Part shown: positions 17,434 through 25,466 of the stretch, piece by piece
Position numbering within the stretch: position 1 is the stretch's first letter
Layout: every line of letters starts with the position of its first letter
Made by a program: the position numbers and the translations under genes
NCBI RefSeq assembly: GCF_900110465.1
Contig: NZ_FODV01000004.1
Location: 374,187-438,186, forward strand
Reading direction: 5' to 3'
DNA length: 64,000 nucleotides
Source: Halogranum amylolyticum
GTDB taxonomy: Archaea > Halobacteriota > Halobacteria > Halobacteriales > Haloferacaceae
The notes under the pieces: generated by a model
What the model saw: only the letters and a program-made list of their open reading frames with translations
The model's database searches: none
What the model was told of the DNA's origin: nothing

Positions 17434-18021
17434 ATGCACGCCATCACCCGGAGCGGTTGGATCGAGGTCATCACCGGTTCCATGTTCTCGGGGAAGACGG
17501 AGGAGCTGCTCCGTCGCCTGCGCCGCGCGGAGATCGCAGAGCAGGAGGTCGCCGTCTTCAAGCCAGACGTCGACGACCGGTACGGCGAAGCCACTATCGG
17601 GTCGCACAACGGCCGACAGTGGGAGGCGACCGTCGTCGACGCCGAGGGAGACGGGATCTGGGAGATCCACGACGAGCTGAACGGCGAGAAGGTCGTCGCC
17701 GTCGACGAGGCGAACTTCTTCTCGACGGAACTCGTCGACGTGTGTGAGGTGTTAGCCGCCGACGGTCGCCGCGTCATCGTCTCCGGCACCGACCAGACGT
17801 TCCGCGGCGAACCGTTCGAACCGGTGCCGCAGCTCGTCGCACTGGCCGAGTACGTCGACAAACTGCGGGCCATCTGTACGATCTGCGGGGAACCCGCCAC
17901 GCGCAACCAGCGGCTCATCGACGGCGAACCGGCCCACGCCGACGACCCGACCATCCTCGTCGGCGCGGAGGAGTCCTACGAGGCCCGATGTCGGAACTGT
18001 CATACCTTCCGCACCGACTAG
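17434..18021 (+). CDS. tdk: Thymidine kinase, type II
   Basis: 195 residues. The P-loop GSMFSGKTEEL is at residues 15-25, the Walker B region VDEANFF at about 89-95, and the zinc-binding lasso has CTIC and CRNC pairs. It phosphorylates thymidine to dTMP with ATP in the nucleotide-salvage pathway and usually works as a tetramer. Length and motifs agree with the TK1-like family. The downstream membrane-protein gene begins within or just after its end. Confidence 0.94.
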   Translation: MHAITRSGWIEVITGSMFSGKTEELLRRLRRAEIAEQEVAVFKPDVDDRYGEATIGSHNGRQWEATVVDAEGDGIWEIHDELNGEKVVAVDEANFFSTELVDVCEVLAADGRRVIVSGTDQTFRGEPFEPVPQLVALAEYVDKLRAICTICGEPATRNQRLIDGEPAHADDPTILVGAEESYEARCRNCHTFRTD

Positions 18022-18029
18022 AGACGGAC

Positions 18030-18650
18030 GTGACTACCTGGGTCGAGAACCCCCGCGGCGGCCGCGAGCGCGGTCCGCGCGGCATCGTCCGCGCGTGGGC
18101 CGAAGTGCTGGTCCGGCCGCGGCGGTTCTTCCGCAACGGCGTCGCTCCCGGCGACCAGGCTCCGGGCCTCGTCTTCGGCGTGCTCGTCGCGCTCTGTTAC
18201 GTCGGTGGACTGCTCTGGTTCACGCCCGAACGCGTGCTCGGCACCGAGTTCGTCCCGCTGCTCGCCGACAGCAGGGCGGCGACGAGTCTGCTGCTTCTCG
18301 TCGCGGTGACGCTGTTCGTCGCCCCGGCGACGATGCATCTGCTCGGCGCGCTCCAGACACTGCTACTCATCGCCACCGTCAGAGAGCGGGCGGGCGTGAG
18401 CGAGACGGTCCAGACCGTCGCCTACGCGGCCGCCCCCTGCGTCCTCGCGGGCTACCCTTCGCCCACGCTGCGACTCCTGTGTGCCGCTTACGGTGCCGTC
18501 CTGCTCGTCGTCGGCCTGAGCGTCGTCCACCGGACGACGCTCCTCCGCGCGACCGTCGCCGGCGCGGTCCCGGCGACGGTGCTCTTCGGGTACGGCTTCG
18601 GTGGGGTGGCGGCGGCGACGACGCTGCTGCGGACGGCCGGCGTGCTCTGA
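18030..18650 (+). CDS. YIP1-family membrane protein
   Basis: About 206 residues. After a short hydrophilic head (VTTWVENPRG, then AEVLVRPRRFFRNGVAPGDQ), roughly five hydrophobic segments follow. The VRPRRFF head followed by membrane helices is typical of haloarchaeal YIP1-domain proteins; function unknown. An upstream ATG at 17988 would overlap tdk by 34 bases. The GTG at 18030 avoids the overlap and starts at the conserved TTWVENPRG, so I prefer it. It is probably co-transcribed with tdk. Confidence 0.78.
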   Translation: MTTWVENPRGGRERGPRGIVRAWAEVLVRPRRFFRNGVAPGDQAPGLVFGVLVALCYVGGLLWFTPERVLGTEFVPLLADSRAATSLLLLVAVTLFVAPATMHLLGALQTLLLIATVRERAGVSETVQTVAYAAAPCVLAGYPSPTLRLLCAAYGAVLLVVGLSVVHRTTLLRATVAGAVPATVLFGYGFGGVAAATTLLRTAGVL

Positions 18651-18846
18651 GCGGGTCGAGTAGCGGCAACGACACTCCGAGTGCGCAGAGCGAGTGGCGT
18701 CCCCTCGGACCGAATCGCACGACGGCGTGGTGACAGTTCGATCGAGAGACGGGAAATCCGACCCAGGTTCGCCGTCGAATCACCCCACGAGAACGACAGC
18801 AGACTTTCGACAACAGTTTTAGGCCGCGGTGTTTCTCTCTGCTCAA

Positions 18847-20949
18847 ATGGGTACGTGTATTATCTGTGGTACGCCCGTGGACGGTCGAATCTGTGACAGC
18901 CACCAAGAAGACGTCGTGTTTCACTTCGAAGGTGACCATCCCAACCAGTTGGTCCCCCGCCGCTTCTACAGCGGCACCGTCGACGGCTACGCCGACTTCG
19001 GCGTGTTCGTCGACATCGCCCCCGGCGTCACCGGGTTGCTCCACCGGAGCGAACTCGACCGCCGACTGGAGAGCCTCGACTGGGAACCGGGTGACACCGT
19101 CTTCGTCCAGGTGAAGAACGTCCGCGACAACGGCAACATCGACCTCGGCTGGTCGATCCGGCAGTCCGAGCGTGAGTTCCGCGGCGTGCTGGTGCAGGAC
19201 GCCGACGGCGAACACGACGTCAGCGGCGAAGCGGAACCGGCCGAAAGCGAACGACAGTCCGAGGCGAGCCAGAAGTCGAAACCCGAATCGGAATCCGAAC
19301 CCGAATCGGAATCCGAACCTGAATCGGAATCCGAACCCGAGTCGGAACCGGTGCAGGAACAGCAGTCCGCCGAGGCGGACGAAGCCAGCGGAGACGACGC
19401 CCGCGGAGACTACGACGAACCGGAACCGACCGGTGAGGCGGACCGCGTCGAGATCGGCACGCTCTCGGACCGCGTCGGTCAGGAGATCCGCATCGAGGGC
19501 GAGGTCGTCGGCGCGCGTCAGACCGGCGGTCCGACCGTCTTCGAACTCCGCGACGAGACCGGCGTCGTCGACTGCGCCGCGTTCGTCGAGGCGGGCATCC
19601 GTGCCTACCCCGACATCGACGTCGGCGACGTCGTCCGTCTGGACGGCGAGGTCGAGCTTCGCCGCAACGAGATCCAGGTCGAGACCGACGCGCTCGTCGC
19701 CCTCGAAGGCGACGAGGCCGAATCGGTCCAGCGTCGACTCGCAGACGCGCTGACCGCTCGCGCCCGCCCCGAGGCCGTGATGCCGCTGGCCGCCCACGAC
19801 TCGGTCGAGGCGGTCTCCGAGCAGTTGCTCGACGCCGCCGAGGCGCTCCGTCGCGCCATCCTCGAGTCGCGCCCCATCGTCGTCCGTCACGCCGCCACCG
19901 CCGACGGCTACGTCGCCGGTGCGGCCGTCGAGCGCGCCGTCCTCCCGCTCATCCGCGAGGAGTACGCCAAGAGCGACGCGGAGTACCACTACTTCACCCG
20001 TCGTCCGCTCGACGACGCCGTCTACGGCATGGACGCCGCGACGAACGACGTCACGCGGATGCTGCAGGACCAGGACCGACACGACGAGAAGCTCCCGCTC
20101 GTGCTCCTCCTCGGAACGGGGAGCACCGTCGAGTCCAGCGACGGTCTCGGCCTGCTGGGTATCTACGGCGCGAAGCGCGTCGTCGTCGACGCCGCCGTCG
20201 CCGACGAGGACGTCGAGGACGACACCGAGGTGCTCGTCAACCCGGCCCGTGCGGAGGCCGACGCCGCGGACCTCTCGACGGGTGCGCTCTCGGCGAACCT
20301 CGCCGCGGCCATCAACGACGAGGTCCGCGACGACCTCGCACACCTCCCCGCGATCAGCTACTGGGAGGGCGCACCGCAGGCGTACCTCGATCTCGCCGAG
20401 GAGGGGGGCTACGACGCGGATCGCGTGACCGCGCTCCGCGAGGCGGTCGCGCTCGAAGCCTACTACCAGTCCTACCAGGACAAGCGCGAACTCATCACCG
20501 ACCTGCTGTTCGGCGACGAGGAGGGCCACGACGTCGGTCTCGCCGAGCACGTCGCAGAGCAGTTCCGCATCAAACTCGACGATGAAGTGGAGACGGCCGA
20601 GGCGAACCTCGAACGCCGCGAGGAGGACGACGTCGACTTCGCCGTCATCGACACCGACGCGTTCACCCACCGCTTCGACTTCCCGCCGTCGACGCTGTTG
20701 GTCGAGGAACTCCACCGTCGCAACCGCAACGGCGGGACGTTCGTCACCCTCGGTCTCGGCATGGACGAACTCTACCTCCGCGGCAGCGAGGAGTTCGACG
20801 TGCGCGCGGTCGCCGAGCGCGCTCGTGAGACCCTGCCGAACGCGGGCGTCACGGCGAAAGGTGTCCGCGAGGGCCGCATCGAGTTCCTCTCCGGCGTCCG
20901 TACGGACGTGAAAGAGGCAGTCGTCGACGCCGTCGTCGAACAGCTGTAA
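18847..20949 (+). CDS. RecJ-like (DHH superfamily) protein with zinc, S1 and OB domains, degenerate active site
   Basis: 700 residues. Order: a zinc-binding head (CIICGTPVDGRICDSH), an S1 RNA-binding domain (about 35-105, RRFYSGTVDGYADFGVFVDI), an acidic linker with tandem ESEP repeats (about 145-170), an OB-fold (about 200-275) and a RecJ-like DHH region. Where the catalytic DHH triplet is expected, after GAKRVVV, the sequence reads DAA (about residue 447), and motif I reads HAATADG (about 347-353). It therefore looks unlikely to be an active nuclease. I chose ATG 18847 because it begins the zinc motif and follows an AGTTTTAGG box by about 28 bases. Confidence 0.82.
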   Translation: MGTCIICGTPVDGRICDSHQEDVVFHFEGDHPNQLVPRRFYSGTVDGYADFGVFVDIAPGVTGLLHRSELDRRLESLDWEPGDTVFVQVKNVRDNGNIDLGWSIRQSEREFRGVLVQDADGEHDVSGEAEPAESERQSEASQKSKPESESEPESESEPESESEPESEPVQEQQSAEADEASGDDARGDYDEPEPTGEADRVEIGTLSDRVGQEIRIEGEVVGARQTGGPTVFELRDETGVVDCAAFVEAGIRAYPDIDVGDVVRLDGEVELRRNEIQVETDALVALEGDEAESVQRRLADALTARARPEAVMPLAAHDSVEAVSEQLLDAAEALRRAILESRPIVVRHAATADGYVAGAAVERAVLPLIREEYAKSDAEYHYFTRRPLDDAVYGMDAATNDVTRMLQDQDRHDEKLPLVLLLGTGSTVESSDGLGLLGIYGAKRVVVDAAVADEDVEDDTEVLVNPARAEADAADLSTGALSANLAAAINDEVRDDLAHLPAISYWEGAPQAYLDLAEEGGYDADRVTALREAVALEAYYQSYQDKRELITDLLFGDEEGHDVGLAEHVAEQFRIKLDDEVETAEANLERREEDDVDFAVIDTDAFTHRFDFPPSTLLVEELHRRNRNGGTFVTLGLGMDELYLRGSEEFDVRAVAERARETLPNAGVTAKGVREGRIEFLSGVRTDVKEAVVDAVVEQL
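19282..19350 (+). repeat. In-frame 18-bp tandem repeats encoding ESEPESE
   Basis: The unit GAATCGGAATCCGAACCC is repeated almost exactly three to four times, coding for an acidic Ser-Glu-Pro linker between the S1 and OB domains of the RecJ-like protein. Copy number is likely to vary by slippage. Confidence 0.75.
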
Positions 20950-21072
20950 CCGCTGGTTCGCTCGACCGACTCGGTAACTGCCGTCGCCGCTCGCCGTTCT
21001 CTCGAATCCTCTTCTCGCCGAGCGGACGGTCCGTCACAAAAGATTAGCTCTAGGAACACGTCTCTCTACTCT

Positions 21073-21654
21073 ATGAACCGCCGCCAAGTCCTCCTGAGCC
21101 TCGCAACCACCGCCACTGTCACCGTCGCAGGCTGTCTCGGTTCGGACCAGCCGTCGGGCGAGACGACAGCGAACACGAACGGCGACTCCGAGACGTCTGG
21201 AGCCGCCTCTCCCGAGTCGACGGGCACGGCAGCGACGGCCGCCGCCGATCAGACACCAGCGCTCCCCGACGCGCCGTTCGAGGGGATGCGCGCCGACCCA
21301 GCCGCGACCTACGCCGTCGGGAAGCAAGGTGGCACCGGGAAGGCGACGCCCGGCGCGCACGTCGTGCAGGTGTGGAACGACGGCGACGACGCCCGCGAGG
21401 TGACGGTCGTCATCACGGGCGAGAAGACGGGGACGCAGTTCGACGAGACCGTCGAGATCGCCGGCGGCGACCATCTGAACTTCGCCTTCGAGACGCCCGA
21501 CGTCTACACCGTCGAGGTGAGCGGCGAGAGCTTCTCGTCGCAAGCGACAGTCGACCGCGACTGGAACGAGTGTTCGACGTCGATGTCGACGATCCGCGTC
21601 CACGAGAACGGCACCGAAACGCGCAACACGTCACGGTCGCGGACGTGTCAGTGA
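21073..21654 (+). CDS. Secreted Tat lipoprotein of unknown function
   Basis: 193 residues. The N-terminus has twin arginines (MNRRQVLLSL), a short hydrophobic stretch, and a lipobox ending VAGC, giving a lipid-anchored extracellular protein. A Thr/Ala/Glu-rich linker of about 45 residues follows, typical of haloarchaeal lipoproteins. The folded part (VVQVWNDGDDAREVTVVITG, DHLNFAFETPDVYTVEVSG) resembles an immunoglobulin-like beta sandwich. No enzyme motif is visible and the function is unknown. Confidence 0.8.
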   Translation: MNRRQVLLSLATTATVTVAGCLGSDQPSGETTANTNGDSETSGAASPESTGTAATAAADQTPALPDAPFEGMRADPAATYAVGKQGGTGKATPGAHVVQVWNDGDDAREVTVVITGEKTGTQFDETVEIAGGDHLNFAFETPDVYTVEVSGESFSSQATVDRDWNECSTSMSTIRVHENGTETRNTSRSRTCQ

Positions 21655-21675
21655 CGATGCTACAGAACACCCTAG

Positions 21676-21876
21676 AGAACGCCGGTCGATAGCCGGACGA
21701 CGGCCGACTGCGCCGCCCATTGGAGCCGTCGCCACGAGGTCGACCCCGTGCTCCGAGCGCGCGGCGAGCAGCGTAACCGTGACGAACGGTTTCGCGACTA
21801 CGTCTTCTTCGTCGACGTCGTTCCAGGGGAGGGGTACGCCTCGTTCGACACCGTCCGAAGATACGAGCGAAGGTAG
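21676..21876 (+). pseudogene. Possible gene remnant, C-terminal fragment
   Basis: In the gap before the convergent regulator gene, one plus-strand frame ends in a sequence that reads like real protein (RFRDYVFFVDVVPGEGY, then ASFDTVRRYERR and a stop at 21874). It has no good start: a GTG at 21748 would give 42 residues and a stop at 21673 closes the frame upstream. It may be the tail of a lost gene. I do not recognise the family, and chance is possible in DNA of this GC content. Confidence 0.3.
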
Positions 21877-21878
21877 CG

Positions 21879-22748
21879 TCACGCCGACTGCTCCGTCGAC
21901 GAGGACTCGTCGAGCGGTGTCGAGTGTCGACGGTAACTGTCGTAGACGCGTTCTGCCCACTCGCGTGCGATGGTGGCGTCGGTGTCGACGAACACCCGCA
22001 TCGCACCCGTCTCCTCGTCGTAGCCGCCGATCCCGACCCGGTCGTCGAAGACGGCGAGACCGTACGGGAGGGCGGACCGGGTGTGGAGCGTGAGACTGCC
22101 CGCCTCCAGTGCGGCGTCGAAACGCTCCGGGTCGTCCGTACGGAGTCGCTCGACGACGTCGGGGAGGTAGATCAGTTCCACGTCGCGCCCTTCGAAGACG
22201 GGGTCGGGGGTGGCCGTGGACGGAGGGACCATATGCGTCGTGTTGAACCCGCGGAACGTCTCGCTGTCCCGGAGGAGTGAGAGGAAGCGCGTGACCGGGG
22301 CGTACGGATCCGACGGCGTCGGGACGGTCACCGTCGCGTCCGCGAACGGTTCGACGACGAACTCCTGGTGGTCCTCACAGATGGCGTCGAGCAGCGGCGC
22401 GAGTCGACCTGCGGTGACGAGATTCCGTTCGAACCGGAGCGTCGACTCGGCGACCACCTGCCCCTTACCAGTGAGCACGAAGCGACCGTCGACGCGCTCG
22501 GCGAGGTCGTTGTCTTCCAGCCATCGGGTGAACCGATGGCTCGTCGCCCGCGATACGCCGAGGGCGGCTTCGATGTCGCGACGGTCCCGAGGCCCGTCGA
22601 AGAGCAGTTCGAGGACCGACCGGTGGCGGACGACGTCGACCAGCTCGTCGGTGTCGAGACGAGCGGTTCGCTCGCTCGGCGTGTCGCCGTACGTCTGTAG
22701 GTCGAGCGCGTGTTGGATGAGTTCGTCCAGGAGCTGTCGGTTGGTCAT
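21879..22748 (-). CDS. FilR1-like winged-helix transcriptional regulator 2
   Basis: 289 residues (MTNRQLLDELIQHALDLQ). The winged HTH (about residues 40-105) includes RDIEAALGVSRATSHRFTRW and the wing GRFVLTGKGQ. The C-terminal FilR1-like domain (VTVPTPSDPYAPVTRFLSLL, GLAVFDDRVGIGGYD) is shared with the regulator at 15876. It is divergent from a methyltransferase-MFS operon, whose promoter region holds two palindromes, so it probably regulates that operon and itself. I used ATG 22748; a TTG at 22793 would add an arginine-rich head and is less likely. Confidence 0.82.
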   Translation of the reverse strand: MTNRQLLDELIQHALDLQTYGDTPSERTARLDTDELVDVVRHRSVLELLFDGPRDRRDIEAALGVSRATSHRFTRWLEDNDLAERVDGRFVLTGKGQVVAESTLRFERNLVTAGRLAPLLDAICEDHQEFVVEPFADATVTVPTPSDPYAPVTRFLSLLRDSETFRGFNTTHMVPPSTATPDPVFEGRDVELIYLPDVVERLRTDDPERFDAALEAGSLTLHTRSALPYGLAVFDDRVGIGGYDEETGAMRVFVDTDATIAREWAERVYDSYRRHSTPLDESSSTEQSA

Positions 22749-22810
22749 ACGTCGCCTCCGTCGGGACGAATTCGATGCGTCCGTTGTTACCAATACACAC
22801 GCTTCGCCGG

Positions 22811-22838
22811 GAGTTAACTCTGTCTCACCCCGTGAGAC
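22811..22838. promoter_or_regulatory. Two adjacent palindromes in the divergent promoter, candidate operators
   Basis: GAGTTAACTC (22811-22820) is a perfect 10-base palindrome. One base later GTCTCAC-CCC-GTGAGAC (22822-22838) is a perfect 7-bp inverted repeat. They lie between the regulator (left) and the methyltransferase/MFS operon (right), where a local repressor or activator would bind. Confidence 0.5.
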
Positions 22839-22906
22839 GGGTCTCGACGCGTGGAACTACTCACAGAGGTCGAGAGAGAGTTCAGTGACAGCGACAGAGC
22901 TCAGAA

Positions 22907-22916
22907 ATTAACTATA
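22907..22916 (+). promoter_or_regulatory. TATA region of the methyltransferase-MFS operon
   Basis: AATTAACTAT ends 27 bases before the ATG at 22943, fitting a leaderless operon. Confidence 0.5.
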
Positions 22917-22942
22917 GCCGGGTCGGGGTTCTCTGTTCAGCT

Positions 22943-24091
22943 ATGACAGTCGAACGAGAACGAACGGAGACGACTGCGACGGTCGACGCCCGGCGGACCA
23001 CCGAGACGGCCGACGCGACCGAAGCGACCGACGCGTTCGTCGAGCAGATACTCGATGCAGTCGCGGGCGCGTTCACCGTCGACACGATGTTCGTCGGCCA
23101 CCGACTCGGCTACTACGACGCTATCGCCGAGGCGGGAGCAGTGACGGCGGCGGAACTCGCATCGGCGACGGACACCCACGACCGGTACGCGCGAGAGTGG
23201 CTCGAACAGCAGACCATCGCCGGGATTCTCGGCGTCGAAGACGAAGATGCCGACGGGACCGCCCGGCGCTACTACCTCCCAGCCGGTCGCGAGGAGGCGC
23301 TAACCGATCCGGATAGCCCGAACTACGTCGCGCCGCTGTCGAGTCTCGTCGTCGGTGCGGTCCGTCCCATCGACGCGATTCTGGACGCGTACAGGACGGG
23401 CGGTGGGGTCTCCTACGAGGACTACGGCGAGCACTTCCACGAGGGACAAGCGGCGATCAATCGACCGTCGTATCTCCACTCGCTCGGCGAGGAGTGGATT
23501 CCCGCGATGTCGGACGTCGACGAGCGCCTCCGGAGCGACCCGCCGGCCCGCGTCGCCGACGTCGGCTGTGGCTACGGCTGGTCGTGCATCGGCATCGCGC
23601 AGACGTATCCGAACGTCCGGGTGGATGGCATCGACCTCGACGAAGGCTCTGTGGAGGCAGCCCGCGAGAACGTCGCCGAGGCCGGCCTCGACGACCGAGT
23701 GACGGTCGAGTGTCGTGACGCGGGTGACCCGAACATCGAAGGTGAGTACGACCTCGTGACTGCTTTCGAGTGTATCCACGACCTGCCAGATCCGGTCGGT
23801 GTGCTTCGGAACGTCCGGCGCATCGTCGCCGACGACGGCGCCGTGCTCGTCGCAGACGAACGGGTCGGCGAATCGTTCACCGCGGAGGGGAACGAGGTCG
23901 AGTGGATGATGTACGGCTGGAGCGTGCTGCACTGTCTGCCGGTCGGGATGACCGAACAACCGTCGGCGGCGACGGGGACCGTGATGCGGACCGAGACGCT
24001 CCGAGAGTACGCAACCGAGGCGGGGTTCAGCGGCCTGACCGTGCTGCCGGTCGAGGATTACTTCTTCCGGTTCTACCGGTTGGAGCCGTGA
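22943..24091 (+). CDS. Class I SAM-dependent methyltransferase with N-terminal winged-helix domain
   Basis: 382 residues. An N-terminal winged-helix/dimerisation part (about 30-100, GYYDAIAEAGAVTAAELASA, REWLEQQTIAGIL) precedes a Rossmann methyltransferase domain with VADVGCGYGWSCIGIA (SAM motif I) and VDGIDLDEGSV (motif II). This layout is that of the Rv2258c-like methyltransferases acting on small molecules. The adjacent MFS exporter and divergent regulator suggest modification and export of one compound, which is inference. The gene ends 9 bases before the transporter. Confidence 0.85.
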   Translation: MTVERERTETTATVDARRTTETADATEATDAFVEQILDAVAGAFTVDTMFVGHRLGYYDAIAEAGAVTAAELASATDTHDRYAREWLEQQTIAGILGVEDEDADGTARRYYLPAGREEALTDPDSPNYVAPLSSLVVGAVRPIDAILDAYRTGGGVSYEDYGEHFHEGQAAINRPSYLHSLGEEWIPAMSDVDERLRSDPPARVADVGCGYGWSCIGIAQTYPNVRVDGIDLDEGSVEAARENVAEAGLDDRVTVECRDAGDPNIEGEYDLVTAFECIHDLPDPVGVLRNVRRIVADDGAVLVADERVGESFTAEGNEVEWMMYGWSVLHCLPVGMTEQPSAATGTVMRTETLREYATEAGFSGLTVLPVEDYFFRFYRLEP

Positions 24092-24100
24092 GGTGAGACG

Positions 24101-25345
24101 ATGACGACCACTTCTCGGACGGCGGATTTCGAGACGAACGAGTCGGTCCCGTGGCGCTCGCGACTCGTCCAGGTCGTGCTCGCCAGCACGCTGCTCGCAC
24201 CGCTCGGCGTGCCGCTCGTCAGCCCCGCACTTCCGGTGATCCGCGACGCGTTCGGCGTCACCGACGCGACGGCGAGTCTGCTCGTCAGTGCCTACTTCGT
24301 GGCCGGCATCGTGCTGTCGCCGTTCGTCGGGGCGCTCGCCGACCGTATCGGCCGGAAGCGCGTCCTGGCCGGGAGTCTCGTCGCCTTCGGTCTCGTCGGC
24401 GGCGCGACCGCGTTCGCGCCGTCGTTCGCGGTGGTCCTCGCGCTACGGATGGTCCAGGGGGTCGCCGCGGCGGGCATCTTCGTCTCGACGGTGACGCTCG
24501 TCGGCGACGCCTTCGAGGGGAGCCAGCGGAACGCCGTCCTCGGCGTGAACACGGCCGTCCTGTCGACGGGCGCGGCGGCGTTCCCCGTAGTCGGCGGCGC
24601 ACTCGTCGGCTACGGCTGGAACGCCCCGTTCTACGCGTACCTCCTGGCGGTGCCGGTCGGCCTCGTCGCCGCCGTCGTGCTCGACGAACCGGCCCGCGAG
24701 GAGGTGCGCTCGCTGCCGGGCGTCGACTACCTCCGGAGTGCGCTGGGGGCGATCGCCGGGTCCGGCACCGCCTCGTTCTACGCGGCGACGTTCGCCACGG
24801 AGTTTCTCCTGTTCGGGGCCGTGTTCACGGCGCTCCCGTTCCTGCTCACCGCGGAGTACGCACTGACGCCCCTCTACGTCGGGGTCGTCATCACGGCCGC
24901 GGAGGCGGCGTCGGTCGTCGCGTCGGCGGCGAACGGCCGACTCTCGCGGTCGTTCTCGAACGGGCGACTCGTCGCGGCAGGCGTCGGTGCCTACGGGGTC
25001 GGGTTGCTCGGCGCGTGGGCCGCGCCGTCGGCGCTGTTCGTCGGCGTGTCGATGCTCGCCGTCGGCTGCGGCGTCGGGCTGGTGCTCCCCTCTGTGGACG
25101 CTGCGGTGAGCGACCGGATTCCGGCGTCGTTCCGCGCCGGGGCGCTCAGCCTCCGGAACAGCACGACGTTCCTCGGACGGGCGTCCGGCCCGTTCGTCTT
25201 CGCCGGTCTCGCGCTCGTCGTCGGCTACCCGGCGCTGCTCTTCGCCAGTGGAACTGTCGCACTGGTCGGTGCACTCGTCGTCGGCGTCGTCGATCTCTCG
25301 CGGCGGGGGCGAGCGACTGGCACCGGACGCGAGAGTCCTCGGTAG
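24101..25345 (+). CDS. MFS transporter, drug-efflux type
   Basis: 414 residues and about 12 hydrophobic segments. The loop between helices 2 and 3 has GALADRIGRKRVLAGSL, the MFS motif A, and helix 4-5 has LRMVQGVAAAGIF, typical of drug/proton antiporters. It starts 9 bases after the methyltransferase and is almost certainly in the same operon, under the regulator at 21879-22748. The substrate is unknown. The low-quality end beyond the stop at 25345 is not coding. Confidence 0.87.
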   Translation: MTTTSRTADFETNESVPWRSRLVQVVLASTLLAPLGVPLVSPALPVIRDAFGVTDATASLLVSAYFVAGIVLSPFVGALADRIGRKRVLAGSLVAFGLVGGATAFAPSFAVVLALRMVQGVAAAGIFVSTVTLVGDAFEGSQRNAVLGVNTAVLSTGAAAFPVVGGALVGYGWNAPFYAYLLAVPVGLVAAVVLDEPAREEVRSLPGVDYLRSALGAIAGSGTASFYAATFATEFLLFGAVFTALPFLLTAEYALTPLYVGVVITAAEAASVVASAANGRLSRSFSNGRLVAAGVGAYGVGLLGAWAAPSALFVGVSMLAVGCGVGLVLPSVDAAVSDRIPASFRAGALSLRNSTTFLGRASGPFVFAGLALVVGYPALLFASGTVALVGALVVGVVDLSRRGRATGTGRESPR

Positions 25346-25424
25346 CCGTCGCCGTCACCGTCGCTGCCGTCGGCCGGGTGCGAGAGCGACACCCTTAACC
25401 GCGAAACCGGCAGAAACACACGTA

Positions 25425-25466
25425 ATGAGCCACGCCGTCGCCACCGCGGAGGTGACTCCGCCGTGA
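25425..25466 (+). CDS. Possible 13-residue leader peptide before elp3
   Basis: ATG 25425 opens a 13-codon frame (MSHAVATAEVTPP) whose TGA overlaps the GTG start of elp3 in GTGA. A CCCTTAACC box lies about 30 bases upstream of this ATG, so ribosomes on a leaderless message would meet this ATG first. That would make elp3 translation dependent on re-initiation. It may be only a chance frame. Confidence 0.35.
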   Translation: MSHAVATAEVTPP

